50,880 nucleotides of DNA from Alphaproteobacteria bacterium (GTDB taxonomy: Bacteria > Pseudomonadota > Alphaproteobacteria > UBA11136). A program made the translations under genes and the position numbers. Numbering within the stretch: the stretch's first letter is position 1; each line of letters begins with the position of its first letter. Location: assembly GCA_030739855.1 (NCBI GenBank), contig JASLYJ010000010.1:1-50880 (forward strand). Reading direction: 5' to 3'. A model generated the notes under the pieces. It searched no databases and was not told where the DNA came from. It saw only the letters and a list, made by a program, of their open reading frames with translations. This document shows positions 18,889 through 30,498 of the stretch, one piece after another.

Positions 18889-20079
18889 ATGATTTCAGGC
18901 GCGCGCGCGATTCTTGCTAAATTCAACCTAGGCTGGGTGCGACATTACCGGGTGCCTCTGATTTTAGGAATGGCCACCCTTTTCTGTGGGATAGGCCTTG
19001 GGATGATTCTGGAACTTCTAGGCTACACTTCTGAGGGTGACTGGGCGCGGCTTTCCCCCACTACCGTTGTTCCGATTGCACAAGATAAACCCCTCCGTCT
19101 GCCCACTATTGCACCGGCCTTCACCCAGGAACAAAACCTCAAAAATACGGCGGCCCAAGAGTTCACCATGGAGGAACCAGGCGGTGACCCACCTGTTGAG
19201 ATTACGGAATTCGGCGAAGCAATTTACGTGGAGTCCGTGCCACTCCCGCCTTCCGCCAATACAGCAAAGACGGAAGAGGAACACCAGGTAGCCATGGCGC
19301 CTCCTCCTATCGATGCCGTGGATAGGGAAGTGAGCAAGCCTGCCTGGCAGCGCCATGCAGCGGCGGTAACGGGTAGGAGGGGGAATAGCCATCCCCTGAT
19401 TGCTATTGTCGTGGACGATCTGGGAATGAACCGGCACAGGACCGCCCTGGCCACGGCACTGGCGCCGCCCTTAACCTTGGCCTTTCTTCCTTACGCGAGT
19501 GACCTGAAGCGGCAGACGGCTGCTGCGCGTGGGGCCGGGCACGAACTTCTCGTACATGTGCCTATGGAGCCTATCAAAGGGGCTTTAAATCCTGGGCCCC
19601 AGGCCCTGGTGACAGGTATGGCTAGCGAGGAAGTTATCCGCTTGCTGGACTGGAACCTTACCCGTTTTGAGGGGTTTGTGGGACTCAACAACCATATGGG
19701 CAGTAAGTTCACCGCCCACCGCGAGGGCATGGAGGTACTAATGAAAGAATTGCATAAGCGGGGGCTTCTATACCTAGATTCTCGGACCACAAGCGCCACT
19801 ATGGGGTTGGAACTGGCGCGGGAACTAGGTGTTCCTCATGCCGTTCGCAATGTGTTTCTGGACAATGTAATTTCTATGAAATCCGTCCGTAGCCGCCTTA
19901 CAGACCTTGAAGACGTGGCACGCCGTCAGGGCTTTGCTGTGGGCATCTGTCACCCTCATCTGGTGACCCTAGAAGTCCTGGAGGAATGGATGGAAACTCT
20001 GGAACAGCGGGGATTCAAGTTGGTTCCTTTAACTACCATTGTCCGCCATCGTTTGGGAACGGCTGTTTCCGGAAATTAA
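18889..20079 (+). CDS. Divergent polysaccharide deacetylase family protein (YibQ-like)
   Basis: Inner-membrane-anchored protein with a periplasmic domain of the divergent polysaccharide deacetylase family. 396 residues from the ATG at 18889; an in-frame TTG at 18781 would add 36 unlike residues. One transmembrane helix (about 20-42) and a low-complexity linker (about 45-160) precede the catalytic-like domain. That domain shows AIVVDDLGMN (Asp176-Asp177), VHVPMEP, LNNHMGSKFT, LYLDSRTTS and VGICHPH, all family hallmarks. The substrate is not established. It is inserted against the strand between trpE and trpG, an unusual place. Confidence 0.9.
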   Translation: MISGARAILAKFNLGWVRHYRVPLILGMATLFCGIGLGMILELLGYTSEGDWARLSPTTVVPIAQDKPLRLPTIAPAFTQEQNLKNTAAQEFTMEEPGGDPPVEITEFGEAIYVESVPLPPSANTAKTEEEHQVAMAPPPIDAVDREVSKPAWQRHAAAVTGRRGNSHPLIAIVVDDLGMNRHRTALATALAPPLTLAFLPYASDLKRQTAAARGAGHELLVHVPMEPIKGALNPGPQALVTGMASEEVIRLLDWNLTRFEGFVGLNNHMGSKFTAHREGMEVLMKELHKRGLLYLDSRTTSATMGLELARELGVPHAVRNVFLDNVISMKSVRSRLTDLEDVARRQGFAVGICHPHLVTLEVLEEWMETLEQRGFKLVPLTTIVRHRLGTAVSGN

Positions 20080-20113
20080 TAGGCAGTGGAAGGAAGTTTT
20101 TTCGGGACGGTTT

Positions 20114-21631
20114 TTACCCCTTGTGGGGAGTGAGGTGCACGGCCTCTTCGGCGGCACGGATCAGGGCGCGAGCCTTACTACAGGTTTCCTGATATTCAGC
20201 CTCAGGGTCACTGTCGGCCACCACCCCGCCACCTGCTTGCACATGCATGATGCCGTCCTTCACCACCGCTGTGCGCAGGGCGATACAGGTGTCCATATCG
20301 CCGTCACAGGAAAAATACCCCACCGTGCCGCCATAAATCCCACGTCGGGCCTGCTCTAGTTCGTCAATGATTTCCATGGCCCGCACCTTGGGTGCGCCGG
20401 TGACGGTGCCGGCAGGAAAGCCAGCGATTAGGGCGTCTATCACGTCATATGCAGGGTCGATCTCACCCTCCACATTGGAAACAATATGCATCACATGAGA
20501 ATAGTATTCGATCACCATCTGTTCGGTGACGTGGACGGTGCCCGTTTTAGTTACCCGCCCTACGTCGTTGCGCCCTAAGTCCAGCAGCATCAGATGTTCC
20601 GCCAATTCTTTGGGGTCGCCCAGAAGGTCCTCGGCAAGGGTTTTATCCTCGACTGCGTTCTTGCCGCGGGGGCGGGTGCCGGCGATAGGGCGGATGGTGA
20701 CCACGTCCTTACGTAGTCGTACTAGAATTTCCGGGCTCGAACCAACCACGGAAAACCCCTCGAACTGGAAGAAAAAGAGAAAAGGCGACGGGTTGAGCCG
20801 GCGTAGCGCGCGATAGAGCAGAAACGAAGATAGCTCAAATGGCACTGAGAAACGCTGCGAGGGTACCACCTGTAAGATGTCACCAGCGCGGATGTATTCC
20901 TTCGCTTTTTCCACGATGGCGTGGTACTCCTCGCGAGTGGTGTTAGATTCAGGTTGTAGAGGAGTACCTCTATCGGTGGCGTCGAGATGCCGGATTTCAT
21001 GGTCTGTTGGTAGTTCTCTCTCCAGCCTGACAACAATTTCTTGTAAGCGCTGCTGGGCTCTGTTGTAGGCATTCTCAGCGTTTTCAGTACCCGGCCACAC
21101 GGGCGTGATGACAAAGATGCTGTCTTCGATAGTGTCGAAGACGGCCATCACCGTGGGACGCAGATACATGGCATCAGGAACGTCCAGTTGATCTGAATTG
21201 CTATTGGGCAGGGATTCCATCTGGCGCACCATGTCATATCCCATATAACCGAATAGACCCGCCGCCATGGGGGGAAGGCCGTCTGGAATGTGAATCCGAC
21301 ATTCGATGATGAGGGAACGTAAGGATTCTATTCCCGTTTCCGTACAGAAATCGAAGGTATTGGGCGCGTTCAGAGCATTACGGTTGATCTCAGCCTTGTT
21401 GCCCACACAGCGCCAGACAAGGTCCGGATTGAGACCGATGGCGGAATAGCGTCCACGGTGGGAGCCACCTTGAACCGATTCAAGAAGAAAGCTGTTGGTG
21501 GTGTCGGTGGCCAGTTTTATCATAGTCGAGACAGGGGTCTCCAGATCGGCGGCAAGCAGGGTCCAGACCAGCTGCGGCCGTTTTGCCACGTAGGCTTCCT
21601 CGAAGGTCTGAAAATCCGGAGAAAGGTTCAT
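20114..21631 (-). CDS. trpE: Anthranilate synthase component I
   Basis: Chorismate to anthranilate with TrpG. 505 residues from the ATG at 21631; an in-frame TTG at 21667 would add 12 residues and almost touch the ppiD stop. The feedback-inhibition LLES motif is present (NSFLLESVQGG). The chorismate-binding domain shows PIAGTRPRGK, LDLGRNDVGRV, HIVSNVEGE and GFPAGTVTGAPKVRAMEII. It should be co-transcribed with ppiD, 40 bases upstream, and converges on the deacetylase gene with a 34-base gap. Confidence 0.96.
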   Translation of the reverse strand: MNLSPDFQTFEEAYVAKRPQLVWTLLAADLETPVSTMIKLATDTTNSFLLESVQGGSHRGRYSAIGLNPDLVWRCVGNKAEINRNALNAPNTFDFCTETGIESLRSLIIECRIHIPDGLPPMAAGLFGYMGYDMVRQMESLPNSNSDQLDVPDAMYLRPTVMAVFDTIEDSIFVITPVWPGTENAENAYNRAQQRLQEIVVRLERELPTDHEIRHLDATDRGTPLQPESNTTREEYHAIVEKAKEYIRAGDILQVVPSQRFSVPFELSSFLLYRALRRLNPSPFLFFFQFEGFSVVGSSPEILVRLRKDVVTIRPIAGTRPRGKNAVEDKTLAEDLLGDPKELAEHLMLLDLGRNDVGRVTKTGTVHVTEQMVIEYYSHVMHIVSNVEGEIDPAYDVIDALIAGFPAGTVTGAPKVRAMEIIDELEQARRGIYGGTVGYFSCDGDMDTCIALRTAVVKDGIMHVQAGGGVVADSDPEAEYQETCSKARALIRAAEEAVHLTPHKG

Positions 21632-21670
21632 CGAGTCCGGCCTTAGCCTTTGGCATGGCTTGAGCAAACC

Positions 21671-23554
21671 CTAGAGAATGTCATCTAGCGTCCGTTCGTT
21701 GACGGATATTTTGTAGCGTTCTCGCAACTCAGCTGCGAACTGGCTTACGAGATCGCTGCCCAGCGAATCGGTGAACGATTTCTCCATTTCCTGTTGTTCT
21801 TCGCTGATGGCAGCAGTATCGCCAGCCTCGATACCGGCAACCCTAGCAATGACGAACCCCCCTTCGGTTTCCGCCATGCCGATATGACCAATGTCAAAGG
21901 CAAAGATTTCCTTATTCAGTTCGGGCGGAATGGTCTCGGTGCCGTCACGGGTAAAGGGCTCGGAGACTTCCAGTTCTAGACCCAAACCCTCGGCCAGTGT
22001 AGCGATGTCGTCACCAGCCTTGACTTTGTCGATGATAAAAATGGCCTGTGCCTTCGCGCTCTGTTTCTGCTGTTCCTTACGCCAGACCGTTGCCACTTTA
22101 TCACGGATCTTGTCCAAGGGGATCAGGCCGGGTGGCGTGATCTTGTCTACGCGTAGAACGTAAAAGCCGCCATCTTCGGTTTCCACAAGATCGGCTTGTT
22201 CGCCTTTGCCTGTCTTGAAGATGTTTTTGGTGAATTGTTCTCCTGGCAGATTGGGGATGTCTTGGCCATTTGCATCCTTTCCCTGGGCGTCGATTGCTTC
22301 CAAACGCGTCATATCCAGATTAAGGTTTCCAGCCACCTCCTCCAGCATGGCACCACCCGCAAACGAGTCTTCCACCTGCTTGATGACTTCATAGAGGGCG
22401 TCCAAGGCTTCCTCGGTGGCGAGTTCCTCCCTGATTTCTTCCTTGACCTCTTCGAAGGAACGGACACTTTCTTCTTCAACGCCGGTGACGTGGATGATAT
22501 GCCAACCAAAGGGGGATTTAAGGGGGGCACTGACGGCGCCGTTCTTCAAGGCGAAGACGTCCTCGACAATCTCATCAGGCAGGTCTTCACGCCGATTCCA
22601 ACCAAGAGAGAGCACCTGTTCACTTTTCCCCGTTATTTCCTCTGCCATGTTGAGGAATGAACGGCCTTTGTTTTCTTCCTTCCCCAAAGTGTCGATAGCG
22701 CGCTTGATGTCGTCCTCTTTCTCCAGATGGACCTGTTCGAGTTGTCGCCTGGGGGGAGTAGAATAGCTGTCTATCCGTTCTTCATAGGTTTGCTGTAGGA
22801 TTGCGTCAGCAATGGAAATCTCATCGGCCAAATCTTTCACGGTAAGATTTATCATGGTTACAAAGCGATATTCAGGGGACTGAAATATGTCTGGGTTTTG
22901 CTCGTAATAGGCTTTGATTTGCGTCTCGTCTGGGGAATCGAACCCCGGGACGTCCTCAGACTTGAGCATAATCCGGTCAACAGTTCTCTTTTCCCAGCGG
23001 TAAATTGTCAGGGGTTTAAGCATAGTTTTTGGGGGCGTAACGCCGACTTGAATAGAATCTATAAGCTGTATACGGGAAAGCTCTCGGCGTAGAGCGGTGA
23101 CATAGGTTTCCTCATTGTAGCCAGTTTCAATCAGGGCCCGCCGGAATTTGAACTCGCTAAATCTGTTATCTTCGTCCTTGAACTCCTCGGCGTTGAGGAT
23201 CCTGTCTCGTACGAGTTCATTGCTGACCGCCAGCCCCAAGTCATCGGCGGCGGCATCAAATAGAGACCGCTCGATTAAATTATTCAGCGTGCCGTCTACC
23301 AGTCCCATGGTGCGTAATTGCTCGTCCGCAAGTTCCATGCCGACAGCCTTGTTGAGGGCTTGGATTTGACGGTTGAGAAGGGTGATAAATTCTTTTGAGC
23401 GGACTTCAATGTCACCAACGTTAGCGATGACTACGTCCTTCCCCGGGCCACGGAAAATATCACCGATTCCCCAAACAGCGAAACTGAGGACGAGAATTCC
23501 GAAAAAAATTTTGACAACCCAGGAGCTGACTTTAGAGCGAAGGGTAGCGAGCAT
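21671..23554 (-). CDS. ppiD: SurA/PpiD-type peptidyl-prolyl isomerase, membrane anchored
   Basis: Periplasmic folding helper tethered to the inner membrane near SecYEG. 627 residues from the ATG at 23554; an in-frame TTG at 23623 is less likely. MLATLRSKVSSWVVKIFFG begins the single transmembrane helix, ending near WGIGDIF. A SurA-like N-domain follows, then a parvulin domain (about 245-355) ending SPFGWHIIHVTGVEEE, then a second degenerate PPIase-like region. It heads the ppiD-trpE unit. Confidence 0.93.
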   Translation of the reverse strand: MLATLRSKVSSWVVKIFFGILVLSFAVWGIGDIFRGPGKDVVIANVGDIEVRSKEFITLLNRQIQALNKAVGMELADEQLRTMGLVDGTLNNLIERSLFDAAADDLGLAVSNELVRDRILNAEEFKDEDNRFSEFKFRRALIETGYNEETYVTALRRELSRIQLIDSIQVGVTPPKTMLKPLTIYRWEKRTVDRIMLKSEDVPGFDSPDETQIKAYYEQNPDIFQSPEYRFVTMINLTVKDLADEISIADAILQQTYEERIDSYSTPPRRQLEQVHLEKEDDIKRAIDTLGKEENKGRSFLNMAEEITGKSEQVLSLGWNRREDLPDEIVEDVFALKNGAVSAPLKSPFGWHIIHVTGVEEESVRSFEEVKEEIREELATEEALDALYEVIKQVEDSFAGGAMLEEVAGNLNLDMTRLEAIDAQGKDANGQDIPNLPGEQFTKNIFKTGKGEQADLVETEDGGFYVLRVDKITPPGLIPLDKIRDKVATVWRKEQQKQSAKAQAIFIIDKVKAGDDIATLAEGLGLELEVSEPFTRDGTETIPPELNKEIFAFDIGHIGMAETEGGFVIARVAGIEAGDTAAISEEQQEMEKSFTDSLGSDLVSQFAAELRERYKISVNERTLDDIL

Positions 23555-23588
23555 AGGCGGACACTTACTGAATATCGTGGTGGAAATT

Positions 23589-23608
23589 CTATTCTCTTTG
23601 CAGAATAG
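23589..23608. promoter_or_regulatory. Perfect 7-6-7 inverted repeat before ppiD
   Basis: CTATTCT (23589-23595) and AGAATAG (23602-23608) are a perfect inverted repeat with six bases between, 35 bases before the ppiD ATG. TTGACC on the minus strand at 23623-23618 could be a -35, but I find no matching -10 at normal spacing. A repressor operator or a leader hairpin for ppiD-trpE are both possible. The rest of 23609-23822, between ppiD and tpiA, shows no clear feature. Confidence 0.4.
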
Positions 23609-23822
23609 CCCCAAAAAGGTCAAGGTTTTGGTGGGTAATGTGAAAAACGGGCGGCATCATAGAAGTGACGGTCCACCCTCCGCAATAGGGGATTTATCAA
23701 GAATCCGGTGTCTCGATGAAAGGGGAAGGAACCAGTGGTGGTGGTAACGACCCCACCTCCGTGGTAAGGAGGCTTGTGTTGCATGGTCACACTATGAAAA
23801 CAGCAGGAAAGAAATAGGGGGA

Positions 23823-24590
23823 ATGGGAGAGAGACGGCCCCTAATTGCCGGGAACTGGAAGATGCACGGGCTTCGCCAGGAGGGGCTGGCGCTGGCAGCC
23901 GCGGTGGCAGGAAAGGCTGATGCCTACCAATCAGCGCGTGGCCCCCTGCATCTCGATCTTCTTGTATGTCCTCCCGCCACGCTCCTGCGCGAAGTCTCCA
24001 AGACCCTAGCGGGAAGCATCGTCTCCATGGGCGGGCAGGACTGCCATGCTTTGGAAAATGGGGCTCATACCGGTGATGTGAGCGCCTCCATGCTCAAAGA
24101 TGCGGGCTGTTCCCATGTGATCGTCGGCCATTCCGAACGCCGCACTGACCACCGAGAAACAGACGACAAGGTGAAGGCTAAGGCGGCAGCGGCCCATGCT
24201 TGCGACCTGACTGCCATCATCTGTGTTGGTGAAACCAGGGAAGAACGTGACCGCGGTGAGGCTATGGCCATTGTCGGTTCCCAACTAGTGGGGTCTCTAC
24301 CTGATGGAGCAACCGCGGAGAATACGGTGATCGCCTACGAGCCGGTCTGGGCTATTGGCACCGGCCTTGTGGCCACAGTGGAGGATGTGGCCGAGGCCCA
24401 CGCCGAGGTCCGCGTCGGTCTGACTAAGATATCCTCCGATTCCGATGCCATGCGTATTCTCTACGGCGGTTCGGTGAAGCCGGGCAATGCGGCAGGCCTG
24501 ATGGAGCTGGAGGATGTGGACGGGGGCCTTGTGGGCGGAGCCAGTCTTGAGGTGGATGATTTCTGGGCTATCGCTGAGACCTGCCTCTAG
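23823..24590 (+). CDS. tpiA: Triose-phosphate isomerase
   Basis: Interconverts DHAP and glyceraldehyde 3-phosphate in glycolysis and gluconeogenesis. 255 residues. Catalytic residues: Lys13 in AGNWKMHG, His103 in VGHSERR, and Glu173 in [11 protein letters not shown]. The phosphate loop [10 protein letters not shown] and the C-terminal GLVGGASL are present. AGGGGGA lies just before the ATG. It is divergent from ppiD, in the common alphaproteobacterial place upstream of secG. Confidence 0.97.
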   Translation: MGERRPLIAGNWKMHGLRQEGLALAAAVAGKADAYQSARGPLHLDLLVCPPATLLREVSKTLAGSIVSMGGQDCHALENGAHTGDVSASMLKDAGCSHVIVGHSERRTDHRETDDKVKAKAAAAHACDLTAIICVGETREERDRGEAMAIVGSQLVGSLPDGATAENTVIAYEPVWAIGTGLVATVEDVAEAHAEVRVGLTKISSDSDAMRILYGGSVKPGNAAGLMELEDVDGGLVGGASLEVDDFWAIAETCL

Positions 24591-24654
24591 GTTTTTTTCA
24601 AGGCCGTCGGCGCACGATTCTTTCCACGGAAAAGTACCTAGCCTTAAAGGACGT

Positions 24655-24690
24655 TAGCTATTAAAAAGCTCCCAGTAAAATGAATAGCTA
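24655..24690. promoter_or_regulatory. Inverted repeat upstream of secG
   Basis: TAGCTATT (24655-24662) and AATAGCTA (24683-24690) form a perfect 8-base inverted repeat with 20 A-rich bases between, ending 20 bases before the secG ATG. It could be an operator or a leader stem. No T-run follows, so it is a poor terminator for tpiA. Confidence 0.35.
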
Positions 24691-24710
24691 GAACTTAAAG
24701 GCTCATCCTC

Positions 24711-26776
<2,066 letters not shown>

Positions 26777-26785
26777 GAGGCGGGT

Positions 26786-27631
26786 ATGACTTCTCAGAAC
26801 CAGGTACGTATCGGCAGCCTCACCTTGGGCAACGACTTGCCACTGACGGTGATCGCCGGACCTTGTGTTGTCGAAAGCCACGACCATGCCTTCGAAATGG
26901 CCGCCGGCCTTTCTGAGATTACTCGTAAGTTGGGTCTTGGCCTGATTTTTAAAAGCTCCTTCGACAAGGCTAACCGCACTAGCCTTTCCGGTGCACGCGG
27001 GGTGGGGATGGAGATCGGCCTGCAAATTCTTGCCGATATCGCCGATAAATATTCCTGTCCCGTGTTGACTGACGTGCACGAGCCAGAACAGTGTGAAACG
27101 GCGGCCAAGGCAGTGGACGTGCTGCAGATTCCGGCCTTTCTCTGCCGCCAGACCGATCTCCTAGTGGCCGCAGCGTCCACGGGAAGGGCGGTGAACATCA
27201 AGAAAGGGCCGTTCTTAGCGCCCTGGGACATGGCCCATGTGGCAGCCAAAGTGGCGGATTCCGACAACCACCATATCTTACTCACTGAACGTGGCGCATC
27301 GTTTGGCTACAACACACTTGTTTCCGATATGCGGGCCCTTCCCATCATGGCGAGCCTGGGGTATCCGGTGGTATTTGACGCCACCCATTCAGTGCAGCAG
27401 CCGAGCGGGCGGGGGGGCAGCAGCGGTGGCCAGCGCGAGTTCGTGTCGGTGCTGGCGCGGGCCGCTGTTGCCGTGGGTGTGGCGGCGATTTTTTTGGAGA
27501 CCCATCAGGATCCAGATAAAGCTCCTTCCGATGGCCCCAACATGGTGCCTCTGAAAGAGATGCCCGATTTGTTGGCAACCTTGCTAGAATTCGACTGCCT
27601 AGCCAAGGCCAATCCGGTTGCCATCCCGTAA
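26786..27631 (+). CDS. kdsA: 3-deoxy-8-phosphooctulonate synthase (KDO-8-P synthase)
   Basis: Condenses PEP with arabinose 5-phosphate to KDO-8-P for the LPS inner core. 281 residues, a TIM barrel. Motifs: VIAGPCVVESHDHAFEMA, FKSSFDKANRTS, PFLAPWDM and FDATHSVQQPSG. Cys27 in AGPC stands where the metal-independent E. coli enzyme has Asn26, so this should be the metal-dependent class (known from Aquifex). A strong AGGAGG ribosome site precedes the ATG, 9 bases after pyrG. Confidence 0.96.
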   Translation: MTSQNQVRIGSLTLGNDLPLTVIAGPCVVESHDHAFEMAAGLSEITRKLGLGLIFKSSFDKANRTSLSGARGVGMEIGLQILADIADKYSCPVLTDVHEPEQCETAAKAVDVLQIPAFLCRQTDLLVAAASTGRAVNIKKGPFLAPWDMAHVAAKVADSDNHHILLTERGASFGYNTLVSDMRALPIMASLGYPVVFDATHSVQQPSGRGGSSGGQREFVSVLARAAVAVGVAAIFLETHQDPDKAPSDGPNMVPLKEMPDLLATLLEFDCLAKANPVAIP

Positions 27632-27659
27632 GCCACCTCCTACATTCCCGCCACCGTGA

Positions 27660-28979
<1,320 letters not shown>

Positions 28980-29006
28980 ATAGTTTCAACAGAAATTGTT
29001 GGCGAC

Positions 29007-29015
29007 TTATCCACA
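29007..29015 (+). promoter_or_regulatory. Consensus DnaA box between eno and ftsB
   Basis: TTATCCACA at 29007-29015 matches the consensus DnaA box exactly. A second site in the opposite sense with one mismatch, TGTGAATAG, lies at 28975-28983 across the eno stop. They are separated by 23 bases. The consensus box is intergenic and about 55 bases before the ftsB start. DnaA binding is inference; one exact nonamer by chance in 50 kb is not very unlikely. Confidence 0.45.
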
Positions 29016-29068
29016 ATTTTACGAATTTGGTTGACCCCATTTAATCTCTTGTGATTCCCTCCCCATCC

Positions 29069-29389
29069 ATGGGTTTGCTTAGTGAAGTCCGCCTTCGGGC
29101 GCGCCATATCGTCGGTCCCGTCCTCTGCTTGGTGCTGGTGGGGTATTTTGCTCATCACTTGGTAAACGGCGAGCGGGGTTTTATCGCCTTCCTACAACTC
29201 AATAAGCAGATCCAGGAAACTGAGGGCAAGGCCGCCTTTCTGGCAAAAAAACGCGCCCAGATCGAAAACCGCGTGACGCTAATGCTTCCCGACCAGATTG
29301 ATCCCGACATGCTGGAGGAACAGGTCCGTATTATACTCGGTGTTGGCCATCCAGATGAAGTGGTGATCCTTTCCAATAAAGGCGAATAA
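29069..29389 (+). CDS. ftsB: Septum formation initiator FtsB/DivIC family
   Basis: Small bitopic cell-division protein that links FtsL and FtsQ in the divisome. 106 residues from the ATG at 29069; a GTG at 29051 would add six. One transmembrane helix (about 12-31, HIVGPVLCLVLVGYFAHHLV), then NGERGFIAFLQLNKQI, the conserved G-x-x-G-x-x-x-x start of a coiled coil, running to about 75. A C-terminal DMLEEQVRIILGVGHPDEVV follows, typical of the alphaproteobacterial family. It is 89 bases after eno, the classical position. Confidence 0.88.
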   Translation: MGLLSEVRLRARHIVGPVLCLVLVGYFAHHLVNGERGFIAFLQLNKQIQETEGKAAFLAKKRAQIENRVTLMLPDQIDPDMLEEQVRIILGVGHPDEVVILSNKGE

Positions 29390-29390
29390 G

Positions 29391-29846
29391 TTGCCGACCC
29401 ACGCGGAGAAGCGCGTCCTCCTCTACACTCCGCAACAGCTCTTCGACCTTGTAGCCGATATCGGGCGTTATCCAGAATTCCTACCCTGGTGCTTGGCCGT
29501 GCGCGTCAAAGGCCGCGAGGGGAATACGCTGATGGCGGATGTGATCATTGGCTTCAAAATGTTTCGGGAACGTTTTTCCTCCTGCGATGTGCTGTTTTCC
29601 CCGGACGAAGACCCCGGCGGGGTGGGGCGAATCGATGTCACCTACGAGGAAGGCCCGTTCCGCTATCTCAACAACCACTGGATTTTTGAGCCCCATGAAC
29701 AGGGTTGTGAGATCGACTTCTTCATCGACTTCGAATTCCACTCGGTGATGATGCAGAAACTCATGGGGGGGCTATTCAACGAGGTGGTGAGGCGCATGGT
29801 GGCGTCTTTCGAGGCGCGGGCGAAAAAACTTTATGGCGGTGGGTGA
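29391..29846 (+). CDS. START-domain RatA/COQ10 family protein
   Basis: Single polyketide cyclase/COQ10-like domain of 151 residues; homologues bind ubiquinone or, as RatA in E. coli, affect ribosome association. TTG start at 29391, one base after the ftsB stop. Motifs: LFDLVADIGRYPEFLPWC, FSSCDVLF-type core, and a C-terminal LMGGLFNEVVRRMVASFEAR helix. In related genomes I recall it following lipA; here it follows ftsB directly. Which of the two functions applies cannot be told from sequence alone. Confidence 0.88.
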   Translation: MPTHAEKRVLLYTPQQLFDLVADIGRYPEFLPWCLAVRVKGREGNTLMADVIIGFKMFRERFSSCDVLFSPDEDPGGVGRIDVTYEEGPFRYLNNHWIFEPHEQGCEIDFFIDFEFHSVMMQKLMGGLFNEVVRRMVASFEARAKKLYGGG

Positions 29847-29929
29847 GTTTTTTCTGCCATGGCTAGGAATGCGGAGAGTTAGGTGAAGGTGAGAATTTGT
29901 ATCGCTATCTGCAGCAAAATCCCCAGTAT

Positions 29930-29947
29930 CACCTGAAGCCACAGGTG
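29930..29947. terminator. Weak hairpin between convergent genes
   Basis: CACCTG (29930-29935) and CAGGTG (29942-29947) form a perfect 6-base stem with a 6-base loop, in the 154-base gap (29847-30000) between the START-domain gene and pncC, which converge. No T-run is present, so terminator function is uncertain. I see nothing else in this gap; an open frame that runs through it is only the shadow of pncC. Confidence 0.25.
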
Positions 29948-30000
29948 GGTGGGGTGGCCGAGATTACCGCTGAACTACCCAGAATTTCTGCCGTTTTATG

Positions 30001-30498
30001 TCACGGACCAGAATTCCTGAGGGTTTTTAGGCCAAGATCAAGGACCGCTGCCACCGCGGTCAGCCTGATCTCATCACGGTTCCCGGAAAACTCAAGGCGC
30101 TCATGCAGAATTTCTTTTCCATTCGCGGCTATGTGCACGAGCCCCACCGGTTTTTCCGCCGTACTGCCGCTGGGACCCGCGATACCTGTTACCGCTAGGA
30201 CGAGACTGGCGTGTGCCATGGTGCGTTTTGCACCTTCCACCATAGCTCGTACTACCTCTTCGCTCACCGCGCCGTACCTAGCTAGCAAGGCTTCCGGCAC
30301 GCCTAGAATTTCCACTTTGGCTTCGTTGGCATAGGTGACAAACCCCTGTGTAAAGATATCTGAGGCACCGGGAACAGCAGTAAGACACCCGGCAAGGAGG
30401 CCGCCAGTACAGGATTCGGCCGTGACGAGACCTACGCCTTCCTGGCGACATTCCTCAATGAGCCGTTCCGATTTTTCAAGTAATGTCTTTGAAAACAC
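30001..30498 (-). CDS. pncC: Nicotinamide-nucleotide amidase (CinA C-terminal domain)
   Basis: Deamidates NMN to nicotinate mononucleotide in NAD recycling. 165 residues, the stand-alone CinA C-domain. Motifs: LVTAESCTGGLLAGCLTAVP, FVTYANEAKVEILGV, and VTGIAGPSGSTAEKPVGLV. GTG start at 30498, inside the end of pgpA (23-base overlap), so it is translated with pgpA. Confidence 0.93.
   Translation of the reverse strand: MFSKTLLEKSERLIEECRQEGVGLVTAESCTGGLLAGCLTAVPGASDIFTQGFVTYANEAKVEILGVPEALLARYGAVSEEVVRAMVEGAKRTMAHASLVLAVTGIAGPSGSTAEKPVGLVHIAANGKEILHERLEFSGNRDEIRLTAVAAVLDLGLKTLRNSGP

Noticed and set aside
22932-22946. GGGGTTCGATTCCCC on the minus strand looks like a perfect tRNA T-arm
   Set aside because: It lies in the ppiD reading frame, with no D-arm, anticodon arm or pairing acceptor stem at the proper distances.
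29897-30334. 145-codon + strand frame over pncC
   Set aside because: Antisense to pncC, whose catalytic motifs are intact; composition fits a shadow frame.
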